From positions 186,001 through 250,000 of the forward strand of contig NZ_JABJXD010000003.1 in NCBI RefSeq assembly GCF_019093865.1: a stretch of 64,000 nt of DNA, in the 5' to 3' direction. Source of the DNA: Lentibacillus saliphilus (GTDB lineage: Bacteria; Bacillota; Bacilli; Bacillales; Amphibacillaceae). The notes beneath the pieces are model-generated. The model saw only the letters and a program-made list of their open reading frames with translations. It was not told the origin of the DNA and did not search any database. Positions 10,046-20,335 of this stretch are shown here, piece by piece. The position numbers and the translations under genes were made by a program. The first letter of the stretch is position 1; the number at the start of each line of letters is the position of its first letter.

Positions 10046-10961
10046 GATTTGAGTCTTCCTCTTCAAACTGTTCATACTGCATTCGATAGCCTGGAGGTGT
10101 TGGGTAAGGTGAATTGGGCATTTGCATATGTTGCATAAGTGCTGGTTGTTGAGGGTGCATTGGCATTGACATTGACTGTGGTTGCATTTGCTGTGGTTGC
10201 ATTTGCTGTTGTTGCATTTGTTGTAGCTGCATTTGCTGTGGCTGCATAGATTGCGGATATGGTTGCATGCCCGGCATTGGTCCAAAATTTCCTGGTCCCA
10301 TCCCTTGATCATACCAAGTAGGCATCCCCGCTGTAGAATGACAACCACATCCACACCCACTTTTGTGAATTGGCATAGGTGGCTTTGGCATATGACATGG
10401 TATTGGTTGAGGGTGTATCATTTGTTGTTGCATAGGCATCTGTTGCACCGGTTTCTTTGGCATTTCCATACTTTCGGAAGACTCTTCAGACATCTGTTCG
10501 CTAGACGTTTCTGGCTCTGGCATCTTCGGGTACGGCTGTCCGCAATACATGCATATGTGCTGAACCGTCATATTTGTTTGAAAGTGGGGTTGATAAGATG
10601 GTTTCGGTTGTGCTTCTGGCTTCGGTTGAGGTGGCTTTGGTGGCATGGGTGGTTTTGGGATAGGTGGCTTCGGCATTTCTACTTTAACCTTTTTTGGTTT
10701 TTCATGATCATCCTCTTGAATAACAGGCATCGGCTTTGGTGACATAGGTTTATAAGGTTTTTTTGCGGACGGCTCTATTTTCGTCATCTGTTTTGTTTTA
10801 ACCGCTTTAGAAGATGATGGAACTTTAATCTTCATTCCAGGCATAATCATATCCGGGTTGGATAACTGTGTGTTGAGTTGTTTGAGTTCTTCATATGACA
10901 CACCATATTTCTCAGCAATTTCCCATAACGTATCGCCTTTTTGTACGACGTGGATTTTCAA
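10038..10961 (-). CDS. safA: Spore coat assembly protein SafA
   Basis: A LysM domain at residues 1-46 (LKIHVVQKGDTLWEIAEKYG to MPGMKIKVPS) is followed by a long proline/lysine-rich linker, a CMYCGQPYP motif, a cysteine pair CGCGCH and a methionine/glutamine-rich tail with repeated QQMQ units. SafA is a morphogenetic protein at the cortex-coat interface and binds SpoVID. I prefer the TTG at 10961, which aligns with the usual MKIHIVQKGD start and lies 11 bases after AAAGGAG. An ATG at 10970 sits only two bases from that site. Confidence 0.88.
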   Translation of the reverse strand: MKIHVVQKGDTLWEIAEKYGVSYEELKQLNTQLSNPDMIMPGMKIKVPSSSKAVKTKQMTKIEPSAKKPYKPMSPKPMPVIQEDDHEKPKKVKVEMPKPPIPKPPMPPKPPQPKPEAQPKPSYQPHFQTNMTVQHICMYCGQPYPKMPEPETSSEQMSEESSESMEMPKKPVQQMPMQQQMIHPQPIPCHMPKPPMPIHKSGCGCGCHSTAGMPTWYDQGMGPGNFGPMPGMQPYPQSMQPQQMQLQQMQQQQMQPQQMQPQSMSMPMHPQQPALMQHMQMPNSPYPTPPGYRMQYEQFEEEDSNRE

Positions 10962-11073
10962 TCTAATCATGACTCCTTTCATTTCTGGGCGTTTTACTCT
11001 CTATCAACATATGCATAAATGGATTAAATGTTGAACATTTCTTCAACAAAACAAAAATGCGCTAAAATAAAAC

Positions 11074-11109
11074 AACCCCAAAAGTAGGACTTGATCTACC
11101 TTTGAGGTT
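11074..11109 (-). terminator. Terminator after obg
   Basis: Fourteen-base arms pair fully on the minus strand if two G-U pairs are allowed (AACCTCAAAGGTAG with CTACTTTTGGGGTT), with an 8-base loop, followed by GTTTTATTTTAG. It separates obg from the safA promoter region. Confidence 0.85.
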
Positions 11110-11151
11110 AGTTCATAAAAACAGTCTCTTTAATTGTTGGTACACATGACC

Positions 11152-12438
11152 TTAATCGATGAATTCGAATTCAAATTCAAGGAGACGAATCGTGTCCCCA
11201 TCTTTCGCACCACGTTTTCGTAAAGCGTCATCAATGCCCATGCCACGTAATTGTCTTGCGAAGCGTTGAGCAGATTCTTCTCGTGTTAAGTCGGTCATTT
11301 TGAATAGTTTTTCAATCTTTTCACCGGATAATACATAAGCACCGTCGGGATCACGGGTAATCTTAAATGCATCAGATTTCTTTTCGTGTTTATATACCAC
11401 TTTTTCCTCAGTTTTTTCGTCTTCTAGCTCAAGTGTATATTTCGGAATCGTATCCAACGTATCTGCAACAGCAAATAATAAATCTCTTAACCCCGTCTGA
11501 GTCACAGCTGATATTGGAAAAATCGGATAATCCTCTTCCAGTTGACTTTTAAATGCGTCAAGATTCGCCTCAGCATCAGGCATGTCCATTTTATTGGCGG
11601 CAATAACTTGTGGACGGTTTCGCAGACTATCATCATATTGATATAATTCATGATTGATTTTTACATAATCGTCATACGGGTCTCTGCCTTCAGTACCCGC
11701 CATATCAATGACGTGAACAATCACCCGCGTTCGATCAACATGGCGCAAAAATTGATGCCCTAATCCGACACCCTCATGTGCACCTTCAATCAACCCTGGT
11801 AAATCAGCCATTACAAAGCTACGTTGATCTTTTGTTTGGACAACACCAAGATTTGGTGCCAGGGTTGTAAAGTGATAATCAGCTATTTTAGGCTTTGCAG
11901 CACTTACGACTGACAAAAGTGTTGACTTTCCCACACTCGGAAAGCCGACAAGTCCAACATCAGCAATAAGCTTCAATTCTACATTAACTTCTCGCTCTTG
12001 ACCTGGCTCACCTTTTTCGGCAATCTCTGGCGCAGGATTACGAGCTGTTGCAAAGCGCACGTTACCACGGCCACCGCGGCCACCTTGAGCTATAACTGCT
12101 TCCTGGTCGTGCTGTGTCAAGTCAGCAAGAACTTCACCTGAAGCCGAATCTGTTACGGTCGTTCCCGGCGGAACAGATACAACGAGCGGTGCAGAGTTTT
12201 TACCATGCTGGTTTTTACTCATTCCATTTTCACCGCGTTTTGCCTTATAGTGGCGGTTATAACGGAGATCCATAAGTGTATTTAAGCCTTCATCTACTTT
12301 GAAAATAATGTCGCCACCATTTCCACCATCACCGCCAGCAGGACCACCCATTGGAACGTATTTTTCACGACGGTAGGCGACGAGCCCGTCACCGCCATCG
12401 CCTGCTTTTATATATACTTTAACCTGATCTACAAACAT
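11152..12438 (-). CDS. obg: GTPase Obg
   Basis: 428 residues, full length. The glycine-rich Obg fold fills the N-terminus ([20 protein letters not shown], then [12 protein letters not shown]). The G domain has [12 protein letters not shown] near 165, DLPGLIEGA near 212, and NKMD near 282. The C-terminal OCT domain ends in [10 protein letters not shown]. Obg acts in large-subunit assembly and stress signalling, and in B. subtilis it is needed for Spo0 phosphorelay activity. It follows spo0B by 9 bases, the conserved spo0B-obg pair. Confidence 0.98.
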   Translation of the reverse strand: MFVDQVKVYIKAGDGGDGLVAYRREKYVPMGGPAGGDGGNGGDIIFKVDEGLNTLMDLRYNRHYKAKRGENGMSKNQHGKNSAPLVVSVPPGTTVTDSASGEVLADLTQHDQEAVIAQGGRGGRGNVRFATARNPAPEIAEKGEPGQEREVNVELKLIADVGLVGFPSVGKSTLLSVVSAAKPKIADYHFTTLAPNLGVVQTKDQRSFVMADLPGLIEGAHEGVGLGHQFLRHVDRTRVIVHVIDMAGTEGRDPYDDYVKINHELYQYDDSLRNRPQVIAANKMDMPDAEANLDAFKSQLEEDYPIFPISAVTQTGLRDLLFAVADTLDTIPKYTLELEDEKTEEKVVYKHEKKSDAFKITRDPDGAYVLSGEKIEKLFKMTDLTREESAQRFARQLRGMGIDDALRKRGAKDGDTIRLLEFEFEFID

Positions 12439-12447
12439 ATACTCACC

Positions 12448-12987
12448 CTATTCATTGCTTTCAATTGTAATTGTACAGCTTAACTGTTGTTCTTCCTTAT
12501 GAACAATAACAGACGGCAGGACGTGTTGCAATGCTTTTTCAAGTTGCGCACTCTTTTCAAATACATCATTCAATGAAATATGTACCTGATACTGTTTATT
12601 AATGTCATCCCAGCTTAAAGACAAATGTCCGTGATACAACGTGTCATCGTCAGTGATTTCTTGAAATGTATGTATCACCGTGCTACAAGCAAATACGAGT
12701 TGATCATCAATAAAACTGGATCGAATAGATTGTTGATCACCATATATACTGTATGTTAAACGATAATTCGTATGCGTGCTGTTAAAACGAATCAGCCATA
12801 GTGCAAACCCTGGCAAACCGAGATTAACGAGCTTACTTTCAGAGTGAAGCTGCTCAATATACTGCGTCATTTTCTCTTGAACACTTTCAAGCTTCCCCAT
12901 ACTTAAGTATCCCTGAATAAGTTGAAGCTGATTCATAATATCATGGCGATAGTGTGACAGTACATCAATAACGTCTTTCGGTTGCAT
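12448..12987 (-). CDS. spo0B: Sporulation phosphotransferase Spo0B
   Basis: 179 residues. Spo0B carries phosphate from Spo0F to Spo0A in the sporulation phosphorelay. The phosphorylated histidine lies in SHYRHDIMNQLQLIQGYLSMG near residue 15 of the helical hairpin; the rest is a degenerate ATPase-like domain. The ATG at 12987 follows AGGGGGCG and gives the usual length. It is transcribed ahead of obg. Confidence 0.92.
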   Translation of the reverse strand: MQPKDVIDVLSHYRHDIMNQLQLIQGYLSMGKLESVQEKMTQYIEQLHSESKLVNLGLPGFALWLIRFNSTHTNYRLTYSIYGDQQSIRSSFIDDQLVFACSTVIHTFQEITDDDTLYHGHLSLSWDDINKQYQVHISLNDVFEKSAQLEKALQHVLPSVIVHKEEQQLSCTITIESNE

Positions 12988-13121
12988 ACCTGCGCCCCCT
13001 ATTTCACTTAGTGAAGACCTTATGATTTGCAACCTTAATTATACCAAATGTTAGAAGAACACGCATGCCACACATCAAAAAAATCGACACCCATAAACGG
13101 ATGTCGATTCGTATATGTCCA

Positions 13122-13755
<634 letters not shown>

Positions 13756-13767
13756 TTGCACGTATCC

Positions 13768-14076
13768 TTATGCATTGATTTTTTCAACAACCAACTTTGT
13801 ATATGGCTGACGATGACCTTGCTTGCGGTGATAGTTTTTCTTTGGCTTGTACTTGAAGACAGTAATCTTCTTCTGACGGCCATGTTTTTCAACTTTTGCA
13901 GTTACAGTTGCACCTTCGACGTATGGTGCACCTACTTTAACATCGCTTCCGCCAACGAAAAGAACTTTATCAAATGTCACTGTTTCGTCTTTGTCACCAG
14001 CCACTTTTTCAATGTAAATTTCTTGGCCTTCTTCTACCTTGATCTGCTTGCCACCTGTTTCAATAATTGCGTACAT
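13768..14076 (-). CDS. rplU: 50S ribosomal protein L21
   Basis: 102 residues, starting [18 protein letters not shown] and ending in the basic [17 protein letters not shown] segment that contacts 23S rRNA. It is the first gene of rplU-prp-rpmA and is preceded by an L21 leader and a strong promoter. Confidence 0.98.
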   Translation of the reverse strand: MYAIIETGGKQIKVEEGQEIYIEKVAGDKDETVTFDKVLFVGGSDVKVGAPYVEGATVTAKVEKHGRQKKITVFKYKPKKNYHRKQGHRQPYTKLVVEKINA

Positions 14077-14091
14077 ACTTGCACCTCCTAT

Positions 14092-14180
14092 TAACTCAGA
14101 CTCGCCATGCAGGTACTCTTATCACGAGTTTAAACCTGTTCTGCGCGGTTGTAGCACTGGTGCTACTTTTTCAATAACGT
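14092..14180 (-). ncRNA. Ribosomal protein L21 leader
   Basis: The 5' untranslated region shows the L21 leader pattern: a hairpin GTAGCAC-CA-GTGCTAC, then paired ACAGGTTT/ACCTGC elements, and a second hairpin ACTC-GTGATAA-GAGT before the ribosome binding site. The leader is thought to bind L21 and repress the operon autogenously. The boundaries are approximate. Confidence 0.75.
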
Positions 14181-14184
14181 AATG

Positions 14185-14213
14185 ATATTATCACGTATCC
14201 TAGTGTCTGTCAA
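14185..14213 (-). promoter_or_regulatory. Sigma-A promoter of rplU-prp-rpmA
   Basis: On the minus strand a perfect TTGACA lies 17 bases before TAATAT. Transcription would begin just before the L21 leader hairpin. Confidence 0.85.
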
Positions 14214-14240
14214 GGAAGTCCTACATTATACTTAAGCGAT

Positions 14241-15104
14241 TTATGTTATACGATAAGCTACGTCTGCCATATGTTGGTCATATTGTTTATCATGGAAATA
14301 GCTTCGTAAACATTCCATCTCATCAACGACCTTACGTGTATCATCAGGAAACACAATATATATCTGATGTCTTTTTTCCCGCTTAAACAGCGCAAAGACG
14401 TCCATCATCGAGCAATGTGATGGCACAGCAATAGGTGAGACACCACCAACATAGCCTTTATTTTCGTATCGATCTAATAAAAAGCGCAGAAAAACGTAAG
14501 ATCGTCGTTTCCACTCAACATGGTTTTCAAAAAGTAAAAAAAGAGCTAAACAACATATACCAAGTGAAAATGACTCAATGATTAAATAGCCTCCTAAAGA
14601 GAGGACAATCATAATACTTGAAAAAATGACTGTCATTTTGTGTGCTTTCTTATAAGGCCATTTTTTTGAAAAGCTTAAAAACAATAGCTTTCCACCATCT
14701 AATGGCCATATCGGTAACAAATTAAATAGAAGGATAACAGTATTATAATACAACACCGATTCAAGAATAGCTGTCGGTAAAAGTGCAAATGGGTAAATAA
14801 TACCGCAAAATATATAAATGATAATATGCTGAAATGGTCCCGCAATAGTTACGAGCACATCTTCGTACACCGGCTTTGTTCCATGTTCATCTGTTTCCAT
14901 TATCCCACCAAATAGCCAAATAACGATTCCTTTAATACGCCAGCCGAAAAAACGAGCCATTGCATAATGACCAAGCTCATGAAACAATACAATACAAAAT
15001 ATCGTCAGGAGATGAACAAACGTTCCAGTTAAAAAAGCCAGTACAATAAATATAAACATAATCGGATGGATGTGTATTGGCGGGACGTATTTAAGGACGT
15101 TCAT
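14241..15104 (-). CDS. spoIVFB: Intramembrane metalloprotease SpoIVFB
   Basis: 287 residues. This site-2 protease processes pro-sigma-K in the mother cell. The zinc motif is FHELGH at residues 41-46, and the second motif is NLLPIWPLDGGKL. Several membrane segments follow, and the C-terminal part (from about 215) resembles the ATP-sensing CBS domain. The ATG at 15104 overlaps the end of spoIVFA, so translation is coupled to its partner. Confidence 0.95.
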   Translation of the reverse strand: MNVLKYVPPIHIHPIMFIFIVLAFLTGTFVHLLTIFCIVLFHELGHYAMARFFGWRIKGIVIWLFGGIMETDEHGTKPVYEDVLVTIAGPFQHIIIYIFCGIIYPFALLPTAILESVLYYNTVILLFNLLPIWPLDGGKLLFLSFSKKWPYKKAHKMTVIFSSIMIVLSLGGYLIIESFSLGICCLALFLLFENHVEWKRRSYVFLRFLLDRYENKGYVGGVSPIAVPSHCSMMDVFALFKREKRHQIYIVFPDDTRKVVDEMECLRSYFHDKQYDQHMADVAYRIT

Positions 15105-15855
15105 CAACTTGAATCACCTGTATCGGATCGATGGGTTGATTGTCTTTTTCTATGGCAAAGTAAAGACTTGCATGTTCAGATGTTGGATTAAAGGATCCCA
15201 TTTGATCATCAGCGGTTACAGACTGGTACACATGGACATCGATAGAGCTTAGAAAACCATATGTTGAAATGCTATTATCAGCATGTTGAACGACGATTGT
15301 TTTACCTGTTTGTCGGTCATTTCCAGCGAATATAACCATGCCTGATTTCAAAGCACTCACTGTAGTTGCTTCATCTGGGGCAATCATAATACCTGAACCG
15401 TGTGACTGAAACGTCTCCACAACCTGACCACCTACAGGCAGAGCAAGCTTCTCCTGATTTGGTTCATGATTTGGATCAAAAGCTAACGGCGCACCAAAAG
15501 TTTCTTGATACCATAGATGAACTTTAGCAAACGGAAACTCCTCCGACAACGCTGTACTTGTCCATTGTTGAGTTCCAGAAAAAACTGTAGCGTCAGCCTC
15601 CATTAAAATGGCTGTGCTCAAAAATAGCATGACAGCTAAAATGCCTTTCATCATAAAACGTGTGACGTATGACTTTTTTTCTTGCTCACTCTTCTTTAAT
15701 CCACTGTTTGAAAACAAAGGAAAGTAGCCATGCTTCTCCTCTTCCTGTGGCAAAGACGGATATATTTGATGTGACCGATCCGCTTTAACTGGCCATTCAC
15801 GATTTTTTCTGCGGCTTTCAATAGATTTACGTACTTTTTTAATATTTTCATTCAT
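15091..15855 (-). CDS. spoIVFA: SpoIVFA, regulator of SpoIVFB
   Basis: 254 residues: a basic cytoplasmic start, one membrane helix near 70-90, and an extracytoplasmic LytM-like (M23) domain from about 140 (LALPVGGQVVETF to HADNSISTYG) lacking the full catalytic zinc set. SpoIVFA anchors and holds SpoIVFB inactive with BofA until signalled from the forespore. The ATG at 15855 follows GGGGA by 10 bases. Confidence 0.92.
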   Translation of the reverse strand: MNENIKKVRKSIESRRKNREWPVKADRSHQIYPSLPQEEEKHGYFPLFSNSGLKKSEQEKKSYVTRFMMKGILAVMLFLSTAILMEADATVFSGTQQWTSTALSEEFPFAKVHLWYQETFGAPLAFDPNHEPNQEKLALPVGGQVVETFQSHGSGIMIAPDEATTVSALKSGMVIFAGNDRQTGKTIVVQHADNSISTYGFLSSIDVHVYQSVTADDQMGSFNPTSEHASLYFAIEKDNQPIDPIQVIQVDERP

Positions 15856-15919
15856 TATGATCACATCCCCATATCGTACATTTGTACAAGTCTATGACCA
15901 TGTTTTAGAAAATAGAATA

Positions 15920-15961
15920 AAAAAAGGCATGAATCATCATATGATTTTCCGCCTTTTTAAT
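15920..15961. terminator. Terminator between minD and spoIVFA
   Basis: AAAAAGGC and GCCTTTTT arms enclose a second inner repeat ATCAT/ATGAT. T-runs occur on both strands. On the minus strand it separates minCD from spoIVFAB. Confidence 0.8.
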
Positions 15962-15997
15962 CATTGAATTTGAATTGGATTACGATGGTGTAATATG

Positions 15998-16798
15998 TTA
16001 TGAGCGCAAACTGAAAAAGCGCTTCATTTTTTGGAACATGCCTTTTTCATCCTCCAAGGATTGTAATGGCACTGACTCACCCAAAATCCTTCGCGCAATG
16101 TTGCGGTAAGCAATGGATGCTTTGGAATTTGGTTGGAATGCAACGGGCTCACCTTGATTAGACGCTTTGATCACTTCATCATCATCTATGACAATGCCAA
16201 TAAGGTCTATCGATAGTATTTGAACAATGTCCTCAATGTCAAGCATATCACCATTTTTCATCATATGATGACGAATTCGGTTTATGACAAGGTTGGCAGG
16301 TGCGATATGCTCTTCTTTTTCTAGCAAACCAATAATGCGATCTGCATCACGCACACTTGATTTTTCAGGCGTCGTCACAACAATTGCTTTGTCAGCCCCG
16401 GCAATTGCATTCTGGAAGCCTTGTTCAATGCCCGCTGGACAATCAATCACAATATAATCATATGTCTGTTTCAACTCTGCAACGAGTTCAATCATGCCTT
16501 CGCTCGTTACAGCTGCTTTATCCGTCGTTTGAGCTGCCGGCAGCAGCACCAGATCGTTGAACCGTTTATCTTTGACTAAAGCTTGCTGAAGTTTACAGCG
16601 TCCTTCAATAACGTCAACAATATCATAAATAATTCGATTTTCTAATCCCATAATGACGTCAAGATTACGTAAGCCAATATCTGTATCAACCAAACAAACC
16701 TTCTTATCCATTAAAGCGAGCGCGGTACCAACATTTGCTGTCGTCGTTGTTTTGCCGACTCCGCCTTTTCCGGACGTAATAACGATTGCCTCACCCAT
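15998..16798 (-). CDS. minD: Septum site-determining ATPase MinD
   Basis: 266 residues. Deviant Walker A GKGGVGKTTTTANVG lies near residue 10, DTDIGLRNLD near 40, YDYIVIDCPAGIE near 115, and an amphipathic membrane-targeting helix ends the protein (FQKMKRFFSLRS). MinD recruits MinC to the membrane to block division at poles. Its start overlaps minC by 8 bases. Confidence 0.98.
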   Translation of the reverse strand: MGEAIVITSGKGGVGKTTTTANVGTALALMDKKVCLVDTDIGLRNLDVIMGLENRIIYDIVDVIEGRCKLQQALVKDKRFNDLVLLPAAQTTDKAAVTSEGMIELVAELKQTYDYIVIDCPAGIEQGFQNAIAGADKAIVVTTPEKSSVRDADRIIGLLEKEEHIAPANLVINRIRHHMMKNGDMLDIEDIVQILSIDLIGIVIDDDEVIKASNQGEPVAFQPNSKASIAYRNIARRILGESVPLQSLEDEKGMFQKMKRFFSLRS

Positions 16799-17486
16799 TG
16801 TACATTCTCCTTTCGAATCCGCTTAGATCCTTCCGCTTTTTCGATATGGCCCGTATGTGGTCAATAACAATCTTGTTTTTCTCTGTATCAATAAATCCAC
16901 ACTCCATATACACGCCATCTGCTTCATAATCTGGAGCCCGACTAATATAATGAGCAATTCGTAGCTGACTTGGTTTCATGTAGGAGGCTGCTATAATCGC
17001 TTCTTGATCGCCTGTCATACCAGCATGAGCAATACCAGCAAGTTTCCCCAATACATATATATTACCAGAAGCAGTCACTTTCCCACCTGGATTCACATCT
17101 CCAATGAGCAATAAATCTCCAGTTACATTTAAAACCTGTCCAGACCGGATGATTTTATTGATCACCTTAACTTCACTCTCTTCCTTCCATGCGAGAGCGT
17201 CTTGTTTATGTACAACATCGGATTCAAGCGCGATAAGTTGTAAGTTATTCTCACTGCCAAGAAGGTCTTGTAGTCTTTCTTTTTGATGGTCATCTATATA
17301 GCGATTTCCGAGCTTAAGGGTCACTTTTGCTGGTGGGCTATCCTTAATGGGATCTTTAACTGTTACTTTATCATGTAATTCAGCAAAAGCATGTTCAAAT
17401 GAGCACATATCATCCATGAAAATGGTCAGCCCCTCTTTTGTTCCCTTGATCGTAATCGCTTGGTTATTTTGTAGCACGCTATTCAC
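16791..17486 (-). CDS. minC: Septum site-determining protein MinC
   Basis: 231 residues. The N-terminal FtsZ-inhibiting domain is variable; the C-terminal beta-helix has the conserved run GDVNPGGKVTASGNIYVLGKLAGIAHAG in short repeats, which binds MinD. The GTG start at 17486 follows GGGGGG by 7 bases. It leads the minCD pair. Confidence 0.95.
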   Translation of the reverse strand: MNSVLQNNQAITIKGTKEGLTIFMDDMCSFEHAFAELHDKVTVKDPIKDSPPAKVTLKLGNRYIDDHQKERLQDLLGSENNLQLIALESDVVHKQDALAWKEESEVKVINKIIRSGQVLNVTGDLLLIGDVNPGGKVTASGNIYVLGKLAGIAHAGMTGDQEAIIAASYMKPSQLRIAHYISRAPDYEADGVYMECGFIDTEKNKIVIDHIRAISKKRKDLSGFERRMYNG

Positions 17487-17603
17487 CTCATGTCCCCCCA
17501 GGCAGATCTTTCCAAGAAAATAATTTATAAAACTTCACACTTATGTGGTGCTATAAGTATACTTTAAATATCGTTCATATACGCAATTACTTAAAGCAAT
17601 CTG

Positions 17604-18119
17604 TTAATCGCTTCCCCATTTCATCAGCCAATGTTTCAAAATTGGATAAGATGCAATTAAAAATAGTAGGTTGGCCAATATTGTAGGCACAAGACGGAAC
17701 ATTATATATTCGGATAAAGAAATGTTAGCGAAGCCAACCAAGCTGAAAATAACTTCTATAATGCCATCAGCAACAATGATTGCTAAAGTACCAATCATCA
17801 TTGCTGTATATATATTGGATTGCAAGTATTTCTTTAAACTATGCGTTACATAAATAGCGACGCCATAGCTAAACATATACACCCCTAAAATGCCTGTATA
17901 TGCAATGTCAAATAGAAATCCAAATAAGAGCGCATAGCCAACACTTAGCCAAGATTGTTCTCGATCATAGAAAATACTGGAAAATACCAATGCAATTAAT
18001 AACCAATGCGGTATAATCATTGATTCACCAGCAACGACATCAGCCGGAAGAATTTCCAAAGCAATACCTTCTACCACGATCAAAAAAAACAATAGTAAAG
18101 GGACGTATAAGCGCTTCAT
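17604..18119 (-). CDS. mreD: Rod-shape protein MreD
   Basis: 171 residues, almost entirely membrane helices (about five), with FLFDIAYTGILGVYMFSY near residue 70, typical of MreD. It is part of the elongasome with MreB, MreC and RodA. The start overlaps the end of mreC by 4 bases. Confidence 0.93.
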   Translation of the reverse strand: MKRLYVPLLLFFLIVVEGIALEILPADVVAGESMIIPHWLLIALVFSSIFYDREQSWLSVGYALLFGFLFDIAYTGILGVYMFSYGVAIYVTHSLKKYLQSNIYTAMMIGTLAIIVADGIIEVIFSLVGFANISLSEYIMFRLVPTILANLLFLIASYPILKHWLMKWGSD

Positions 18120-18991
18120 TCTGCCCCCTCCTGCTGATCTTTATCCGCGTTGCCAACCATTGTTCTACTAACGACAATTACATTGTTCACTTCATACATG
18201 TTCGCTGCTGGCTTAACGAGCGCAGTGTTTGTCAAGCCGTATTGGTCAGGTACGACATCTTTAACGGTTCCAATCGATAAACCCGCTGGAAAAACGCCGC
18301 CCATACCAGATGATACAACAAGCTCTCCTTTTTCTATCGCCCCACCAGAGTGATCAATAATCTTAAACATTAATGTATCTGTTTTTTTGTCGTATCCTTC
18401 AATCAATCCAAAAATAGGATCCTCTTCACGAGAAATCGTTGCAGATATCCGGTTCAACTGATCGAAACCTGATAACAATTGAACAGTCGATGTGAATTCG
18501 GATGCGGTCTGAATTTTACCAATCATCCCATCCGCAGTAATGACGGCCATATTAGGCTCAACACCTGCTTGTAATCCTTTATTTATTGTGACTTGCTCAA
18601 TCCATCTCTCGGGTGAGCGGGCAACCACTGTTGCTTGAATTGGCTTGAAATCTCGTATAGATTCCGTCTTATCAAGTGTATCCCTTAATTCATCGTTCTC
18701 TTTCTTGATCTCTTGTACCTGATATATTAAATTTTTGTACTCTGACAGTTTCTCTCTTAAAATTTTGTTTTCTTCATACGTATTCTTGATATGTTCTACA
18801 TCAGACACAAGCGTTGTAATATAATCAACAGGGGCTTTCACCAAGTTTTGTGCCCAGCCAACCGTATCATTAATAAATTGTTCTGGTGTTGTTAAATAAG
18901 ATCGCCCATTTATAGAAAAGCCGATCATTACAACGAGCAAGATCATGCTCATTAAAAAAATAAATAAACGTTTTTTTCGAAAAAAATTCAT
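18116..18991 (-). CDS. mreC: Rod-shape protein MreC
   Basis: 291 residues: one N-terminal membrane helix (about 8-27), a coiled coil at about 65-115 (ENKILREKLSEYKNLIYQVQ), and a double beta-barrel domain with VVARSPERWIEQVTINKG and VVSSGMGGVFPAGLSIGTV. It is extracytoplasmic and scaffolds cell-wall elongation enzymes. It sits 16 bases after mreB. Confidence 0.96.
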   Translation of the reverse strand: MNFFRKKRLFIFLMSMILLVVMIGFSINGRSYLTTPEQFINDTVGWAQNLVKAPVDYITTLVSDVEHIKNTYEENKILREKLSEYKNLIYQVQEIKKENDELRDTLDKTESIRDFKPIQATVVARSPERWIEQVTINKGLQAGVEPNMAVITADGMIGKIQTASEFTSTVQLLSGFDQLNRISATISREEDPIFGLIEGYDKKTDTLMFKIIDHSGGAIEKGELVVSSGMGGVFPAGLSIGTVKDVVPDQYGLTNTALVKPAANMYEVNNVIVVSRTMVGNADKDQQEGAE

Positions 18992-19007
18992 CTTTACACC
19001 TACTTAC

Positions 19008-20048
19008 TTAATCACGAGCGGATCGTGTTGAAACATTCGGATGTGTGCGGAAATGCTGGATATAGTCGAGAGATTTTCCTGTTCCGATCGCCACACTGTC
19101 TAATGGGTCCTCTGTCACAAATACTGGCATCTTTGTTGCTTCACTAATCATCTGATCAAGGTTATGGAGCAAAGCCCCTCCACCTGATAATACAATTCCA
19201 CGATCCATAATGTCAGCCGCAAGCTCTGGTGGTGTTTGTTCCAATGTATCCTTTACTGCATTAACAATTGCATCAAATGTGTCATTTAAAGCATCGCGGA
19301 TTTCGGATGAACGAATCGATATTGTTTGAGGAAGTCCTGTCAGAAGGTCACGTCCTCTAATGTCTATTTCACGGTCTTCTATTATTTCTCCCGCCATACC
19401 GATATCCATCTTAATCGACTCTGCCGTTCGTTCTCCAATCATTAAGTTATAATGCTTGCGTATATAGGTCATTATCGCATCATCCATATTATCTCCAGCT
19501 GTACGAATAGAACGACTCGTAACGATTCCACCAAGCGAAATGACCGCTACTTCTGTTGTCCCGCCACCTATATCAACGATCATACTACCTGTTGGTTCCC
19601 AAACAGGTAATCCTGCACCAATTGCTGCCGCGAATGGTTCTGCGATTGGATACGCTTCTTTAGCACCCGCTTGTTTTGATGCGTCGACAACAGCGCGTTC
19701 TTCAACCATCGTAATGCCTGATGGGACACATATCATCACATTTGGCTTACCTGCTATTAGAGAACGCTTTTTCATTGCCTTTTTAATAAAGTACTTCATC
19801 ATGACAGCTGTTGTATCGTAATCGGCAATCACGCCGTCTTTCATTGGTCGAATGACAGATATGTTACCTGGGGTTCTACCAATCATATTTCTGGCAGAAC
19901 TGCCAACAGCCTCAATCTGTCCAGTTTCTAAATTTTTAGCTACAACGGACGGCTCTCTGAGCACGACACCTTTTCCTTTTACAAAAACAAGCGTATTCGC
20001 AGTGCCTAAATCAACACCAAGATCTTGAGACAAACTAAATATACCCAA
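19008..20048 (-). CDS. mreB: Rod-shape actin MreB
   Basis: 346 residues. Actin-fold nucleotide-binding motifs: [14 protein letters not shown] at the start, [15 protein letters not shown] near 110, [16 protein letters not shown] near 160, and [14 protein letters not shown] near 290. It organises lateral wall synthesis. I chose the TTG at 20048, which lies 7 bases after GGGAG and gives the short N-terminus normal for the family. An in-frame ATG at 20075 would add nine residues, and an ATG one base out of frame between them leads to a quick stop. Confidence 0.96.
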   Translation of the reverse strand: MGIFSLSQDLGVDLGTANTLVFVKGKGVVLREPSVVAKNLETGQIEAVGSSARNMIGRTPGNISVIRPMKDGVIADYDTTAVMMKYFIKKAMKKRSLIAGKPNVMICVPSGITMVEERAVVDASKQAGAKEAYPIAEPFAAAIGAGLPVWEPTGSMIVDIGGGTTEVAVISLGGIVTSRSIRTAGDNMDDAIMTYIRKHYNLMIGERTAESIKMDIGMAGEIIEDREIDIRGRDLLTGLPQTISIRSSEIRDALNDTFDAIVNAVKDTLEQTPPELAADIMDRGIVLSGGGALLHNLDQMISEATKMPVFVTEDPLDSVAIGTGKSLDYIQHFRTHPNVSTRSARD

Positions 20049-20194
20049 ACATGATCTCCCTTTCCAATCTGCCATTCATTGGTTGCTATTAGTTTCGCTT
20101 ACCTGACAATATATTATGTAACGCCTCTTCCTTTGATGAGGACGATACAGCTTTACCGTAATTTAATTTGATTTAAAATTTAATGAATATAACA

Positions 20195-20282
20195 GGCGCC
20201 ATTTTTCATTAATGTTCCTTATGGATCATGTGTTGTGATCAACGTTATGCATCATACACACATTTTAATGAAAAGCGGCGCC
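20195..20282. other. Long inverted repeat between mreB and radC
   Basis: Eighteen-base arms beginning and ending with GGCGCC (GGCGCCATTTTTCATTAA at 20195 and TTAATGAAAAGCGGCGCC at 20265) pair with only two imperfect positions. The loop of about 52 bases contains a second hairpin, GATCA-TGTGTTG-TGATC. No T-run follows on either strand, so it is not an ordinary terminator. Confidence 0.6.
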
Positions 20283-20335
20283 AACTAATAGGTTGTCTAT
20301 TCAATTATACGAAAAAACAATACAAATTGATAGTC

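Noticed and set aside
10046-10360. 105-codon N-terminal extension of the CotS-type gene
   Set aside because: It lies inside safA in another frame and reads as low-complexity Cys/Asn/Lys repeats from the shadow of the Gln/Met tail; the GTG at 10045 with a nearby site is better.
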